Assembly (NCBI RefSeq): GCF_018402285.1
Contig: NZ_JAGYJH010000003.1
Location: 1,116,001-1,180,000 of the forward strand
DNA length: 64,000 nt
Origin: Hyphomonas sp.
GTDB taxonomy: Bacteria; Pseudomonadota; Alphaproteobacteria; Caulobacterales; Hyphomonadaceae
Direction: 5' to 3'
Shown: positions 52,353-62,280 of the stretch, in pieces
How positions within the stretch are numbered: position 1 is the first letter of the stretch
How the letters are laid out: each line of letters begins with the position of its first letter
Notes under the pieces: model-generated
Database searches by the model: none
The model's input: the letters and a program-made list of their open reading frames with translations, nothing else
Told to the model about the DNA's origin: nothing
Program-made: the position numbers and the translations under genes

Positions 52353-54620
52353 ATGGACGGCAGCGCCCTTTCCGGACCGGAAAAAGGGGCTGGCACAGGG
52401 GCTGGCAAACCGGCCCCTGCCGGCGATGCTGCGTCTGAACTCCCGCATTTCCTCTCCCGCGAAGAGCTGATCGCCAAGGTCCGCGCTTATCACCCGCGCG
52501 TGCGGTCTGAACTCCTCGGCCTCGCCTATGATTTCGCCAAGAAGCATCACGGTGAACAGTCCCGCGACTCGGGCGAGGCCTACTATTCCCACCCCGTTCA
52601 GGTCGCCAGCCTCCTGGCCGACGTGAAGCTCGACGAAGTCACCATCGTCGCCGGCCTCCTGCACGACGTGGTCGAGGATACAGAGATCGACATCGGCGAC
52701 ATCGAAGTCCGCTTCGGTCCGCATGTGGCCGAACTCGTCGACGGCGTCACCAAGCTCGACAAGCTGGATTTCACCTCCAGGGAAACCGCGCAGGCCGAGA
52801 ACTTCCAGAAGTTCATCCTCGCCATGACCGGCGACCTGCGCGTGCTGCTCGTCAAGCTGGCCGACCGCATGCACAACATGGAGACGCTGCATTTCCGCAA
52901 GAAGCTGGAAAGCCGCCAGCGGACGGCGCGCGAAACCATGGACATCTACGCGCCGCTGGCGCGCCGCATCGGCCTCTATGACATGGCCGCGCGGATGGAC
53001 GACCTTGCGTTCAAGGAGCTCAACCCCGAGGCCCGTCGCGCCATCATCTACCGGCTCGAAGAGCTGGAGCGCGAGAACAAGAACGACCTCGGACGGATCC
53101 GCGCCGACCTGACGCGCATCCTCAGCGAGGCAGGCATACGCTGCCGCATCAAGGGCCGCCGCAAACAGCCCTATTCGCTGTGGCGCAAGCTTGAGCGTAA
53201 ATCGATTTCCTTCCGCGATGTGGCTGACCTCTTTGCTTTCCGCATCATCGTCCCGGATGTGACCGACTGCTACCGCGTGCTGGGCGTCCTGCACACGCAT
53301 TGGGCCTGTATTCCCGAACGCTTCCGCGACTTCATCTCCGTGCCCAAGCCCAATGGCTATGCCAGCCTCCACACCACCGTGCGGGCGTCGGGTAATCGCC
53401 GCGTAGAGCTGCAGGTCCGTACAGAGACGATGGACCTCACCGCCGAGCTCGGTGTGGCCGCCCATTGGGGCTACAAGAACCGCGCTTACGGCTTTGACGC
53501 AGACTCCGCGCGCGCCGCCGGCCTTGATCCGGAAGCCAACCTCAAAGCCTTTGCAGAGCTTCTGCGTGACGGGGCAGAGCCCGGCGAATTCCTCGAGCAT
53601 GCCAAGCTCGAGATGTACCGCGAGCACGTCTTTACCTTCACGCCCAAGGGCAAGCTGATCATCCTGCCGGCCGGCGCCATGCCGCTGGACTTTGCCTATG
53701 CCGTCCACTCCGCCGTGGGTGACACAACCATCGGGGCCCGGATCAATGGTGAGGAGAAATCCCTCCGCCGCCCGCTCAAGAATGGCGACGTGGTCGACAT
53801 CATCCGGGGCAAGACGCCCGAGCCCATCCGGGGCTGGGAAATGCTCACCCATACCGGCCGCGCCAAGTCTGCCCTGCGCCGGCTCGAGCGCGAGCGCGAG
53901 ATCGCCGAATTCCGCCGCCTTGGCGAAGGCCTCATCAACCAGGCCCTGCGCCGCGCCGGGGCCGACCCGGTCGACGTCATGCTGATGGATGTCGCGCAGA
54001 AGTTCGGCTTCAAAACGCTGGACGACATGCGCGAAGCGATCGGCCGGGGCCGGTTCAAGACCTCCACCCTCGTCCAGACCGTCTTCCCCGGCTACCAGCC
54101 CGAGCGTACCGATGACGCGGCCAAGACCATCATCGACGCCGACCATGTGCCCCTCTTCGTCGAGGGCCGAACGCTCACCCCCGGCGTGACGCTGCACCTG
54201 GCCACCTGCTGCCACCCGCTCCCGGGCGACCGCATCATCGGGGTTCAGGTGCCGGACAAGGGCCTGATGGTTCATGTTTCCAGCTGCCCGCGCCTTGCCG
54301 AATATGACGACCGGCCCGAGCTCTGGCACGACCTGAAATGGACCGAGCTTGCCCGCACAGACGCCGTCGCCGTTACGCGCATCCGCGTCAACGCTTCCAA
54401 CCAGCGCGGCGTTCTGGCCAAGCTCTGCGCGGCGGTGGCCGAATCCAATGGCAACATCATCGGGATTTCCACAGCCTCCCGGCATCCCGATTTCATCGAA
54501 CTCGTTATGGATATTGAGGTTGAAGACCTGAAGCGTATGACGCAAATCCTAGCGGCACTGCGGTCTCTGGCCGTGGTAGACCGGGCCATACGCGATCAGG
54601 AGGGACAATATGACCAGTGA
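52353..54620 (+). CDS. rsh: Bifunctional (p)ppGpp synthetase/hydrolase
   Basis: 755 residues. HD hydrolase domain with His104-Asp105 in [10 protein letters not shown] and a later [11 protein letters not shown]; RelA/SpoT synthetase domain with [15 protein letters not shown] domain ([28 protein letters not shown]); ACT domain at the C-terminus ([20 protein letters not shown]). The intact HD motif suggests that it both makes and degrades the alarmone, as for the single Rsh of most alphaproteobacteria. AGGAG precedes the ATG. It overlaps pyrE by 11 bases. Confidence 0.95.
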   Translation: MDGSALSGPEKGAGTGAGKPAPAGDAASELPHFLSREELIAKVRAYHPRVRSELLGLAYDFAKKHHGEQSRDSGEAYYSHPVQVASLLADVKLDEVTIVAGLLHDVVEDTEIDIGDIEVRFGPHVAELVDGVTKLDKLDFTSRETAQAENFQKFILAMTGDLRVLLVKLADRMHNMETLHFRKKLESRQRTARETMDIYAPLARRIGLYDMAARMDDLAFKELNPEARRAIIYRLEELERENKNDLGRIRADLTRILSEAGIRCRIKGRRKQPYSLWRKLERKSISFRDVADLFAFRIIVPDVTDCYRVLGVLHTHWACIPERFRDFISVPKPNGYASLHTTVRASGNRRVELQVRTETMDLTAELGVAAHWGYKNRAYGFDADSARAAGLDPEANLKAFAELLRDGAEPGEFLEHAKLEMYREHVFTFTPKGKLIILPAGAMPLDFAYAVHSAVGDTTIGARINGEEKSLRRPLKNGDVVDIIRGKTPEPIRGWEMLTHTGRAKSALRRLEREREIAEFRRLGEGLINQALRRAGADPVDVMLMDVAQKFGFKTLDDMREAIGRGRFKTSTLVQTVFPGYQPERTDDAAKTIIDADHVPLFVEGRTLTPGVTLHLATCCHPLPGDRIIGVQVPDKGLMVHVSSCPRLAEYDDRPELWHDLKWTELARTDAVAVTRIRVNASNQRGVLAKLCAAVAESNGNIIGISTASRHPDFIELVMDIEVEDLKRMTQILAALRSLAVVDRAIRDQEGQYDQ

Positions 54621-55191
54621 AGACGTGCTCGCCGTGTTCAAAGAGGCGGGCGCATTGCTGGAGGGGCATTTCATCCTCTCCTCCGGACGGCGCAGCCCGG
54701 TCTTCCTGCAGAAGGCGCTCGTCTTCTCGCGGCCGGACCTGTCGGAGAAGCTCTGCAAGGCGCTCGCCGCCAGGCTGACGGCAGATTTCGGCAAGATTGA
54801 TGTGGTGGCCGGCCCGGCGGTCGGCGGCATCATTCCGGGCTATGAGCTTGCGCGTCACCTCGGCGCGCGCGCCATCTTTGCCGAGCGCGTGGACGGCCAG
54901 CTCCAGTTCCGCCGCGGCTTCTCCATTGCGGCCGGCGAGCGGGTCCTGATCGCCGAAGACATCGTGACAACCGGTCTCTCTTTCCGCGAAACCGTCGAGG
55001 CGCTGGCCAAACTTCCCGGCGAAGTCGTCGGCGGCGCCTGTATCATCGACCGCTCGGGCGGGCGCGCCGATGTCGGCTGCAAACTGATCTCGCTCGCCCA
55101 GGTGAATTTTCCGGACTATTCGCCCGATGATCTGCCTCCGGAGCTTCAGAAACTGGAAGCCATCAAGCCCGGTTCGCGGGGCCTTGCCTGA
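54610..55191 (+). CDS. pyrE: Orotate phosphoribosyltransferase
   Basis: Converts orotate and PRPP to OMP in pyrimidine synthesis. 193 residues with the PRPP motif [30 protein letters not shown] near the N-terminus and [20 protein letters not shown]. It overlaps the end of rsh and its last base overlaps the pdxJ start, so the chain is coupled. GGAGGGA precedes the ATG. Confidence 0.95.
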   Translation: MTSEDVLAVFKEAGALLEGHFILSSGRRSPVFLQKALVFSRPDLSEKLCKALAARLTADFGKIDVVAGPAVGGIIPGYELARHLGARAIFAERVDGQLQFRRGFSIAAGERVLIAEDIVTTGLSFRETVEALAKLPGEVVGGACIIDRSGGRADVGCKLISLAQVNFPDYSPDDLPPELQKLEAIKPGSRGLA

Positions 55192-55934
55192 TGACCGGCC
55201 GTCTCCGCCTCGGGGTCAATATTGATCATGTGGCAACCATCCGCAACGCGCGCGGTGGCGCCCATCCCGACCCCATGCGCGCGGCTGAAATAGCCGCCGC
55301 TGCGGGCGCAGACGGCATCACCATTCACCTGCGCGAAGACCGCCGCCACATCCGTGACGGCGACCTTGAAGCCATCCGCGCCGCCACCCACCTGCCGATC
55401 AATCTGGAAATGGCGGCCACCGACGAGATGACGGAAATCGCCGTCCGTTTCCGCCCCCATGCCGCCTGCATCGTGCCCGAGCGGCGCGAGGAACGCACCA
55501 CCGAAGGGGGCCTCAATGTCGCCGGTTTGCACAACCAGATTGCCCCTATCGTCAGCCGCCTGAATGAAGTTGGTGCGCGCGTCTCCCTGTTCATCGAGCC
55601 TGACCCGGTCCAGATTGCTGTGGCCGAAGTGCTAAAAGCGCCCGTCGTCGAGCTGCACACCGGCCGATATGCCGAGCTCTGGATCGAGGGCGGGGCAGAG
55701 GCCGCTGCGCCTGAGCTCGAACGTCTGAAACTCGCCGCCGCCGATGCCCGCCGCCGGGGCATCGAGCCCCATGCCGGCCATGGCCTCACCTTCGAAAATG
55801 TCGGTCCGATCGCAGCCATCGCCGAAATTGCCGAGCTCAATATCGGCCACTTCCTCATCGGTGAGGCCATCTTCATCGGCCTCAACGCCGCCATCCGCGA
55901 AATGCGCCGCCGCATGGATGAGGCGCGGCGATGA
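55191..55934 (+). CDS. pdxJ: Pyridoxine 5'-phosphate synthase
   Basis: TIM-barrel enzyme forming PNP from 1-deoxyxylulose 5-phosphate and aminoacetone phosphate. 247 residues. Seen: [17 protein letters not shown], the catalytic Glu in [22 protein letters not shown]-like [17 protein letters not shown] and [15 protein letters not shown]. Coupled to pyrE and to acpS. Part of the vitamin B6 pathway with pdxH. Confidence 0.97.
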   Translation: MTGRLRLGVNIDHVATIRNARGGAHPDPMRAAEIAAAAGADGITIHLREDRRHIRDGDLEAIRAATHLPINLEMAATDEMTEIAVRFRPHAACIVPERREERTTEGGLNVAGLHNQIAPIVSRLNEVGARVSLFIEPDPVQIAVAEVLKAPVVELHTGRYAELWIEGGAEAAAPELERLKLAAADARRRGIEPHAGHGLTFENVGPIAAIAEIAELNIGHFLIGEAIFIGLNAAIREMRRRMDEARR

Positions 55935-56344
55935 TCATCGGCCTCGGCAATGATCTGTGCAATATAGAGCGCATCCAGCGCTCGCTCGATCGCTATGGCG
56001 AGCGCTTCGAGCAGCGCGTGTTTACGCCTCATGAAATCGCCAAGGCGCGCGGCCGCCGCCGCGTGGCGGAAACCTATGCCAAACGCTTTGCCGCCAAGGA
56101 GGCGATGGCCAAGGCGCTGGGCACGGGCGTGCCACGCGCGGGCGTCCACTGGAAACATCTCGGTGTCATCAATCTTCCTTCCGGAAAACCCGGCTTTGAG
56201 CTCTCCGGCGGCGCGGCCGCGAGACTCGCAAAGCTCACTCCGCCGGGCTACCGCGCCGTGATACATCTAACGCTCACCGATGATCACCCCTGGGCCGAGG
56301 CGCAGGTGATCATCGAAGCGCTCCCCATGATCGAGACATCATGA
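55931..56344 (+). CDS. acpS: Holo-[acyl-carrier-protein] synthase
   Basis: Transfers the phosphopantetheine arm from CoA to apo-ACP. 137 residues with [15 protein letters not shown] (catalytic Asp in the N-terminal motif) and [15 protein letters not shown]. Coupled to pdxJ and to rnc. In most alphaproteobacteria lepB lies between acpS and rnc; here the next gene is rnc directly. Confidence 0.95.
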   Translation: MIIGLGNDLCNIERIQRSLDRYGERFEQRVFTPHEIAKARGRRRVAETYAKRFAAKEAMAKALGTGVPRAGVHWKHLGVINLPSGKPGFELSGGAAARLAKLTPPGYRAVIHLTLTDDHPWAEAQVIIEALPMIETS

Positions 56345-57096
56345 AGCCCGCCCGTCCCAAACGCACGCGCCAGCGCGCCGCGGTGAAGGCTGTCCGGCCT
56401 TCGCTGCAGCCTGACGCGCTGAAAGAAGCGCAGGAGCTGATCGGTTTCAAGTTCAAGGATGCCGCAAGTCTTGAGCGCGCACTGACCCATCCGAGCGCTA
56501 TCCCGCCTTCGGGCGATACGGTGAAACTCTCCAACCAGCGTCTCGAATTTCTCGGAGACCGGGTGTTGAACCTGCTGATCGCAGAGCGCCTGATCGAGCG
56601 GCGCCAGTCCGACAGTGAAGGCGATCTTGCCCCGCGTCTCAACCGGCTGGTCAAGAAGGGCGCCTGCGCAGAGGCCATGCGCCATCTGGGCCTGCAGCGT
56701 TTCATCCTTCTGTCCGACAGCGAAATCGCCGCCGGCGGCCGCGACCGGGAATCGACCCTGGGGGATGCCTGCGAGGCGATCATCGCGGCGATCTATCTGG
56801 AAGGCGGTCTCAGCGCCGCGCGCAAGTTCGTCGAGCGGGCATGGGCGCCCCAGTTCGAGAACGCGCCGGCTGAAACCAAGGACCCCAAGACCCTCCTTCA
56901 GGAATGGGCGCAGGGGCAGGGCCATCCGCTCCCGGAATATGTCATCACCGGCCGATCGGGCCCAGATCACGCACCCGTTTACGAGGTGGAAGTCCGCCTT
57001 CCCGCCGGCAAGGCTGCCGCGACAGGATCATCAAAGCGCGAGGCGGAGCGTCATGCTGCCGCACTGATGCTCACGACACTGACAGGAACAGAATGA
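56341..57096 (+). CDS. rnc: Ribonuclease III
   Basis: Cleaves double-stranded RNA in rRNA processing and regulation. 251 residues with a basic N-terminal tail (about 1-20), the RNase III signature [16 protein letters not shown] (about 62-77), [17 protein letters not shown] for the second metal site, and a C-terminal double-stranded RNA-binding domain (about 175-245). The ATG overlaps the acpS stop, and the gene overlaps the era start by 4 bases. Confidence 0.95.
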   Translation: MKPARPKRTRQRAAVKAVRPSLQPDALKEAQELIGFKFKDAASLERALTHPSAIPPSGDTVKLSNQRLEFLGDRVLNLLIAERLIERRQSDSEGDLAPRLNRLVKKGACAEAMRHLGLQRFILLSDSEIAAGGRDRESTLGDACEAIIAAIYLEGGLSAARKFVERAWAPQFENAPAETKDPKTLLQEWAQGQGHPLPEYVITGRSGPDHAPVYEVEVRLPAGKAAATGSSKREAERHAAALMLTTLTGTE

Positions 57097-58040
57097 CCGA
57101 AACAGAAATCCGCCGCGCAGGCTTTTGTGCCGTCATCGGCGCGCCGAACGCCGGCAAGTCGACGCTCACCAACCGCCTCGTCGGGGCCAAGGTCGCCATC
57201 GTCACTCACAAGGTGCAGACGACCCGCTTCCCCGTGCGCGGCGTCGCGCAGGTGGGCGACACGCAGATCGTCATCGTCGACACGCCCGGCATCTTTGCCG
57301 CCAAGCGCCGTCTGGACCGCGCCATGGTCAAGGCCGCCTGGGGCGGGGCCGATGAGGCAGATTGCGTCGTGCATCTGGTCGACGCTTCGGCCTGGGTCGC
57401 CGAACAGGCCGGCCGCACCAGCGCTGGCCAGCGCCACTCCCTGGAAGACGACCGCCGCGTCATCGAACAGCTCAAGGAAGCGGGCAAGCGCGCTTTCCTC
57501 GCCCTCAACAAGATCGACCTTTTCCCGCATGATCAGGTCCTGCCCGTCATCGCGGCGCTGAATGAAGCGGGCGTCTATGATGAGATCTTCCTGATCTCTG
57601 CGGAAAACGGGGAAGGCGTCGACACGCTCGAAGCCGCCATCGCAGCCCGCATGCCTGAAGGCCCCGCGCTCTATCCGCCAGACCAGATCGCCGATCTGCC
57701 GATGCGCCTGCTGGCGGCGGAAGTGACGCGCGAAAAGCTCATGCTCCGCCTGCACCAGGAGCTGCCCTACCAGCTGATGGTCGATACCGAAGCCTGGGAA
57801 GAGCGTGCTGACGGGTCTGTCCGTATCCAGCAGGTCGTCATTGTCGGCCGCGATGGCCACAAGGCCATGGTGCTTGGCAAGGGCGGCAGCCTGATCAAGG
57901 AAATCGGCCGCCAGGCGCGCCTTGATCTCACCGCCATGCTCGACCGCCCGGTCCACCTCTTCCTCTTCGTCAAGGTCGACGAACGCTGGCAGGAAAAGCG
58001 CGAGCGCTATCAGGGCATCGGCCTGGAGTTTGATGTCTGA
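57093..58040 (+). CDS. era: GTPase Era
   Basis: Small-subunit ribosome assembly GTPase. 315 residues. G1 GAPNAGKST (residues 16-24), G2 region TTRFPVRG, G3 DTPGIF, G4 LNKIDLF, and a C-terminal KH domain (about 220-315) with VLGKGGSLIKEIGRQARLDL. The start at 57093 is the family start; the longer upstream frame overlaps rnc out of frame. GGAACAG precedes the ATG. Confidence 0.95.
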   Translation: MTETEIRRAGFCAVIGAPNAGKSTLTNRLVGAKVAIVTHKVQTTRFPVRGVAQVGDTQIVIVDTPGIFAAKRRLDRAMVKAAWGGADEADCVVHLVDASAWVAEQAGRTSAGQRHSLEDDRRVIEQLKEAGKRAFLALNKIDLFPHDQVLPVIAALNEAGVYDEIFLISAENGEGVDTLEAAIAARMPEGPALYPPDQIADLPMRLLAAEVTREKLMLRLHQELPYQLMVDTEAWEERADGSVRIQQVVIVGRDGHKAMVLGKGGSLIKEIGRQARLDLTAMLDRPVHLFLFVKVDERWQEKRERYQGIGLEFDV

Positions 58041-58046
58041 GGGTTC

Positions 58047-58778
58047 ATGAACTGGTCCGATGACGGAATAGTGCTGGGAGGGCGCCGCTTCGGGGAAGGC
58101 GGCCTGATCCTCGATGTGCTGACCCGTGAGAAGGGCCGCCGCTCCGGTCTCGTCTATGGCGGCGCCTCCCGCCGCAAGCGGGCCCAGTTCGAGGCTGGCA
58201 ACACCATCGCGCTGAGCTGGACCGGACGCCTCGATGACCAGCTTGGCCGTTTCGATGTTGCCGAAGCCCGGAAAGACCGCGCTGCCCGCCTGTTGGACGA
58301 TCCTGCCGCGCTCGCCGCGCTCTCGGCCATCACCTCCCTCCTGCGCGGGGGCCTGAACGAAGGCGACGCTGCAGGCTCCAGCCTCTACGAGGCTACCACC
58401 GTCCTTCTCGATGAGCTTGTCCATCCAGATGTCTGGCCCGCGATTTATGTGCGCTGGGAACTCGGCCTTCTCTCTGCGCTGGGCTTCGGGCTCGATCTCG
58501 ACGAGTGCGCCGTCAGCGGCGCCAATGACGGCCTCACCCATGTCTCCCCGCGCACCGGCCGGGCGGTGCGCGGCTCCGAAGCCGAGCAATATGTCGACCG
58601 ATTGTTCGCCCTGCCAGGGTTCCTCGTCGATACGCGCGCCGACATCCTGCCCGGCGACATCGCCGCCGGCCTGCGCCTTACCGGCCATTTCATCGAAAAC
58701 CGCCTCTTCGCCTCGGTCCATCGCGGCCTGCCGCCCGAGCGCGAACGCCTCCTCCGGCGGATCGCCCGCCCAGCCTGA
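58047..58778 (+). CDS. recO: DNA repair protein RecO
   Basis: Helps load RecA in gap repair. 243 residues: N-terminal OB fold (MNWSDDGIVLGGRRFGEGGLI, then KGRRSGLVYGGASRRKRAQF) and a C-terminal helical part with the recognisable LLSALGFGLDLDECAVSG. Spacing to era is 6 bases. Last gene of the rpoZ-rsh-pyrE-pdxJ-acpS-rnc-era-recO run. Confidence 0.92.
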   Translation: MNWSDDGIVLGGRRFGEGGLILDVLTREKGRRSGLVYGGASRRKRAQFEAGNTIALSWTGRLDDQLGRFDVAEARKDRAARLLDDPAALAALSAITSLLRGGLNEGDAAGSSLYEATTVLLDELVHPDVWPAIYVRWELGLLSALGFGLDLDECAVSGANDGLTHVSPRTGRAVRGSEAEQYVDRLFALPGFLVDTRADILPGDIAAGLRLTGHFIENRLFASVHRGLPPERERLLRRIARPA

Positions 58779-58865
58779 ACCTCGCTCATTCAGCCAGTAT
58801 TCACCCGGCCGCGTAAAGTATAGGGGCGGGGAGTTGATATTGATCAACACAAGAAGGCTGATGAC

Positions 58866-59054
58866 ATGAAACCGATCCTGATCGCCGCCAGCGCCGCGCT
58901 CACCCTCGCCCTCACGGGCTGCATCTCCGTATCCGACCATTCCGCAAAGTCCGCCAAGGTGCAGGAGAATACCGACCTCGCCGTGAGCGTCTGCGGCGGT
59001 CCCGGCAATGTCGCCGAAGTGAGCCGCGACGGGTATCGCTGCAAGGGTCGCTGA
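58866..59054 (+). CDS. Small lipoprotein
   Basis: 62 residues: a lipobox signal (ILIAASAALTLALTGC) with a short polar body containing SVCGGPGNVAEVSRDGYRCKG, so two Cys may pair. A well-formed signal peptide and codon choice support it as a real gene. Function unknown. It lies in a region between recO and the convergent extensin-like gene. Confidence 0.7.
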   Translation: MKPILIAASAALTLALTGCISVSDHSAKSAKVQENTDLAVSVCGGPGNVAEVSRDGYRCKGR

Positions 59055-59078
59055 CCGGCGCAAGCTGCCAGAACCGAA

Positions 59079-59103
59079 AGCCGGGAGGCGCGCCCTCCCG
59101 GCT
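59079..59103. terminator. Possible hairpin terminator between the small lipoprotein and extensin-like genes
   Basis: A 10-bp stem AGCCGGGAGG (59079-59088) and CCTCCCGGCT (59094-59103) with a 5-base loop lies between convergent genes. No T-run is present, so confidence is moderate. Confidence 0.5.
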
Positions 59104-59115
59104 GTTCCGGTCAGA

Positions 59116-59799
59116 TCACCGGCAGATCCCGCCCGTCCCCATATCCATGTGGAAATGGTCGGCATGCGCCGCGTTGTAGTCCGGCCCCAGCGTCACCGAG
59201 AAAAGACCACACGCCCCCTCATGCGCGTGCTTCAGGAACTTGCCTTCCTTGCCGCGCTTGCCCCAATGGGCCTCCACATCAATTACCCGCCCGTCCTCCA
59301 GCCGGAAGCCGGAGACATCGAGCGCATTGCCAAACGCATGCTGGGAAAGCCGCCGCGAGCCGGCAATGTTGCGGCAGGAGAAACTGCCATAGGTCTCGAT
59401 CCGCGTGACCGGCGCGTCAAAGATTTCCACAGCCGCCGGGCGCACCACATGCCGCTCCCACATATAGGCTGCCGCCGTCTGCGCGCAGGTCATCTGCAGC
59501 GTCGCCGAATAGGGCGTCAGCGTCCGGTCCAGCGTCAGGGCATCAAACAGGCCGCATTTTTCCCCGCGAAGCTCGTCTTGCAAAGGCGTATACAGCACGC
59601 CCGCCTGGTCCAGCGCCTTGAAACAGGCCTCCCGGTTGCCTTTCAGCCGCGCCAGCTGCATCGGGGTGGCCACGCCCGGCCTCGCCGCCAGGTCAATCGG
59701 CGCAAACGGGTTATGCCGTGCGGGCAGGGCGCGCACGATGATCACGGCAAGGGCTGCCAGAAGAAAGGCATATGTCAGGAGAATGCTGATTCCACGCAT
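59116..59799 (-). CDS. Extensin-like C-terminal domain protein
   Basis: 227 residues. A membrane anchor (ILLTYAFLLAALAVIIV) is followed by an extensin-like domain (about 60-227), an M15/VanY-related fold: YGSFSCRNIAGSRRLSQHAFGNALDVSGFRL and the later HADHFHMDMG. Cys pairs (SFSCRN, ACGLFS and others) suggest periplasmic location. Possibly acts on cell-wall peptides; unproven. Divergent from parC. Confidence 0.85.
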   Translation of the reverse strand: MRGISILLTYAFLLAALAVIIVRALPARHNPFAPIDLAARPGVATPMQLARLKGNREACFKALDQAGVLYTPLQDELRGEKCGLFDALTLDRTLTPYSATLQMTCAQTAAAYMWERHVVRPAAVEIFDAPVTRIETYGSFSCRNIAGSRRLSQHAFGNALDVSGFRLEDGRVIDVEAHWGKRGKEGKFLKHAHEGACGLFSVTLGPDYNAAHADHFHMDMGTGGICR

Positions 59800-59932
59800 A
59801 TCTGCAGCAGCGGCCTTTGATGTTCCTTAACCAAACGCAGGTTTCTGTTAACCTGCGCTGTTTCCAGCGAGTCGGGGCACCCTGACCCGCAAACCCGCAC
59901 CAGAATGTGGCGAGACCTGCAAAGAGGCCAGA

Positions 59933-62168
59933 ATGTCCAAACGCACCACCGAGCCCCCAGAGGACCGGATCATCAACGAGCCGATGAGCGAGGCGCTCTC
60001 CAAGCGCTACCTCGCCTATGCGCTCTCCACGATCACGTCCCGCGCGCTGCCCGATGTCCGCGACGGGCTCAAGCCCGTCCAGCGCCGCATCCTTTACGGC
60101 ATGCGCGTCCTGCGGCTCGATCCGGAAGGCGGCTATCGCAAATGCGCCAAGATCGTCGGCGACGTCATGGGTAACTACCACCCCCATGGCGACAGCTCGA
60201 TCTATGACACGCTCGTCCGCCTCGCCCAGGATTTCAACGTCCGTTATCCCCTCGTCGATGGCCAGGGAAACTTCGGGAATATCGACGGCGACAGCGCCGC
60301 CGCCTATCGCTACACCGAAGCGCGCATGACGCGCGGCGCCGAGCTGCTTGATGGAAGGGCTCGACGAGAACGCCGTCGATTTCCGCCCCAACTATGCCGA
60401 GAATGACGAGGAACCCGTCGTCCTCCCCGCCGGTTTCCCCAATCTCCTCGCCAATGGCGCCACCGGCATCGCCGTCGGCATGGCCACCTCCATTCCGCCC
60501 CACAACGTTGCCGAAGTGATCGACGCAGCCCGTTTCCTGATCGAGAAGCCCAAGGCGACGACCGAAGAGCTGATGCAATTCGTTCAGGGTCCGGACTTTC
60601 CGACCGGCGGCGTCATCGTCGAGGATCGCGCCTCGATGCTGGAGGCCTATGAGACCGGCCGGGGCGCCTTCCGCATGCGCGCCCGCTGGCATGTCGAGGA
60701 TACCGGCCGGGGCACCTACCAGATCATCGTCACCGAGATCCCGTATCAGGTCCAGAAATCCCGCCTCCTGGAGAAACTCTCCGAGCTGCTGGAAGCCAAG
60801 AAGGTCCCTCTCCTGGAAGACGTGCGCGACGAGTCCGCCGAGGATGTCCGCCTCGTTCTCGTGCCGCGCGCCAAGACGGTCGAGCCCGATGTGCTGATGG
60901 AAAGCCTGTTCAAGACCTGCGATCTTGAAACGCGCTTCTCCATGAACATGAACGTGCTGCACAAGGGCGCGCCCCAGGTCATGGGCCTGCGCGATGTGCT
61001 CCAGGCCTATCTCGATCACCGCCGCGAAGTCGTCGTACGCCGGGCCGAGTTCCGCCTCGACAAGATCGAGAAGCGTCTGCACATCCTCGAGGGCTTCCTC
61101 AAAGCCTATCTCAACATCGATGAAGTGATCCGCATCATCCGCACCGAGGACGAGCCCAAGCCCGTCCTGATGAAGCGGTTCAAACTGTCCGACATCCAGG
61201 CCGAAGCGATCCTCAATCTCCGCCTGCGCGCGCTGCGCAAGCTCGAAGAGATGGAAATCCAGGGCGAGCATACCAGGCTGCAGGAAGAGCGCGACGAACT
61301 CGTCCAGCTCATCGGCTCGGTCCGCCGCCAGTGGACGCGCGTGTCGAAGGAACTGAAAGCCGCCCGCGACGAGTTTGATCCCTCCACCGCGCTCGGCCGC
61401 CGCCGCGCCACCTTCGAAGAGGCCCCCACGGTTGACCTTGCTGCAGCGCTGGAAGCCTCCCGCCCGAAAGAGCCCGTCACGGTCGTCCTTTCGGCGCAGG
61501 GCTGGATCCGCGGCATGAAGGGCCATGGCCTTGATCCGGATACGATCAAGTTCAAGGAAGGCGATGGCCCGAGCTTCACCGAAGAAGTGATGAGCACAGA
61601 CCGGCTCGTCTTCATGTCATCGGACGGGCGTGCCTTCATGCTCTCGGCTGACAAGCTCCCCGGCGGGCGGGGCCATGGCGAACCGATCCGAATTTCAATC
61701 GAGCTGGAAGACAATGTCGCCATCGTCGGCATGTTCAGGTTCGATCCGGAGCGCAAACGCGTGATGGCGTCTTCTACCGGCTACGGCTTCGTTGTTCCGG
61801 AGGCGGAGCTTGAATCAAACCGCAAGGCCGGCAAGCAGATCGTCAACACCGGCGGGGGCCATCTCAATGTCTGCGTGCCCGTCCTGGGCGACATGATCGC
61901 GGTCGTCGGCACCAACCGGAAGATGCTGATCTTCCCGCTGAAAGACCTGCCCGAAATGCCGCGCGGCAAGGGCAACAAGCTCCAGTCCTACAGCGGCGGG
62001 GCAGAACTCGCCGACCTCATCACCTTCGACAGGCGCGACGGCCTCATCGTCGTCACGGGCGGCCGCTTCCGCGCCTTCGAGGAATGGAAAGAGTGGAAAG
62101 GCCAACGCGCCCAGGCCGGCAAGGTCGTGCCCAGGGGCTTCCCCCGGACGGGCACATTCAGCGGGTAA
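59933..62168 (+). CDS. parC: DNA topoisomerase IV subunit A, with one-base frameshift
   Basis: Decatenates daughter chromosomes. The first part (59933 to about 60350) holds [20 protein letters not shown] [35 protein letters not shown] and the catalytic Tyr in [11 protein letters not shown]. The second part (from 60351) continues in another frame: [32 protein letters not shown] and the C-terminal beta-pinwheel domain. Removing one base near 60348-60350 (CTGCTTGATG to CTGCTGATG) restores an intact protein of about 744 residues. As parC is essential, this is probably a sequence error. Confidence 0.9.
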
Positions 62169-62202
62169 CGTCGAGCGCTTACTGTTCTGCCGATAGCCAC
62201 CC

Positions 62203-62242
62203 CACCCTATCCCTTCCCATGACCATGGGGAGGGATAGGGTG
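62203..62242. repeat. Long inverted repeat between parC and the dioxygenase gene
   Basis: CACCCTATCCCTTCCCAT (62203-62220) pairs with CATGGGGAGGGATAGGGTG (62224-62242) almost fully around a short centre. It sits between convergent genes. It has no T-run, so it may be a boundary hairpin or a dispersed palindrome. Confidence 0.75.
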
Positions 62243-62280
62243 AGGCGCGCTGAGTAAAAAACACACAAGCCCGGCAAGCC

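Noticed and set aside
52350..54545. 731-codon minus-strand frame opposite rsh
   Set aside because: Shadow of rsh; no recognisable product.
57051..59165. 704-codon minus-strand frame opposite era and recO
   Set aside because: Covers two well-supported genes in the other strand; no domain.
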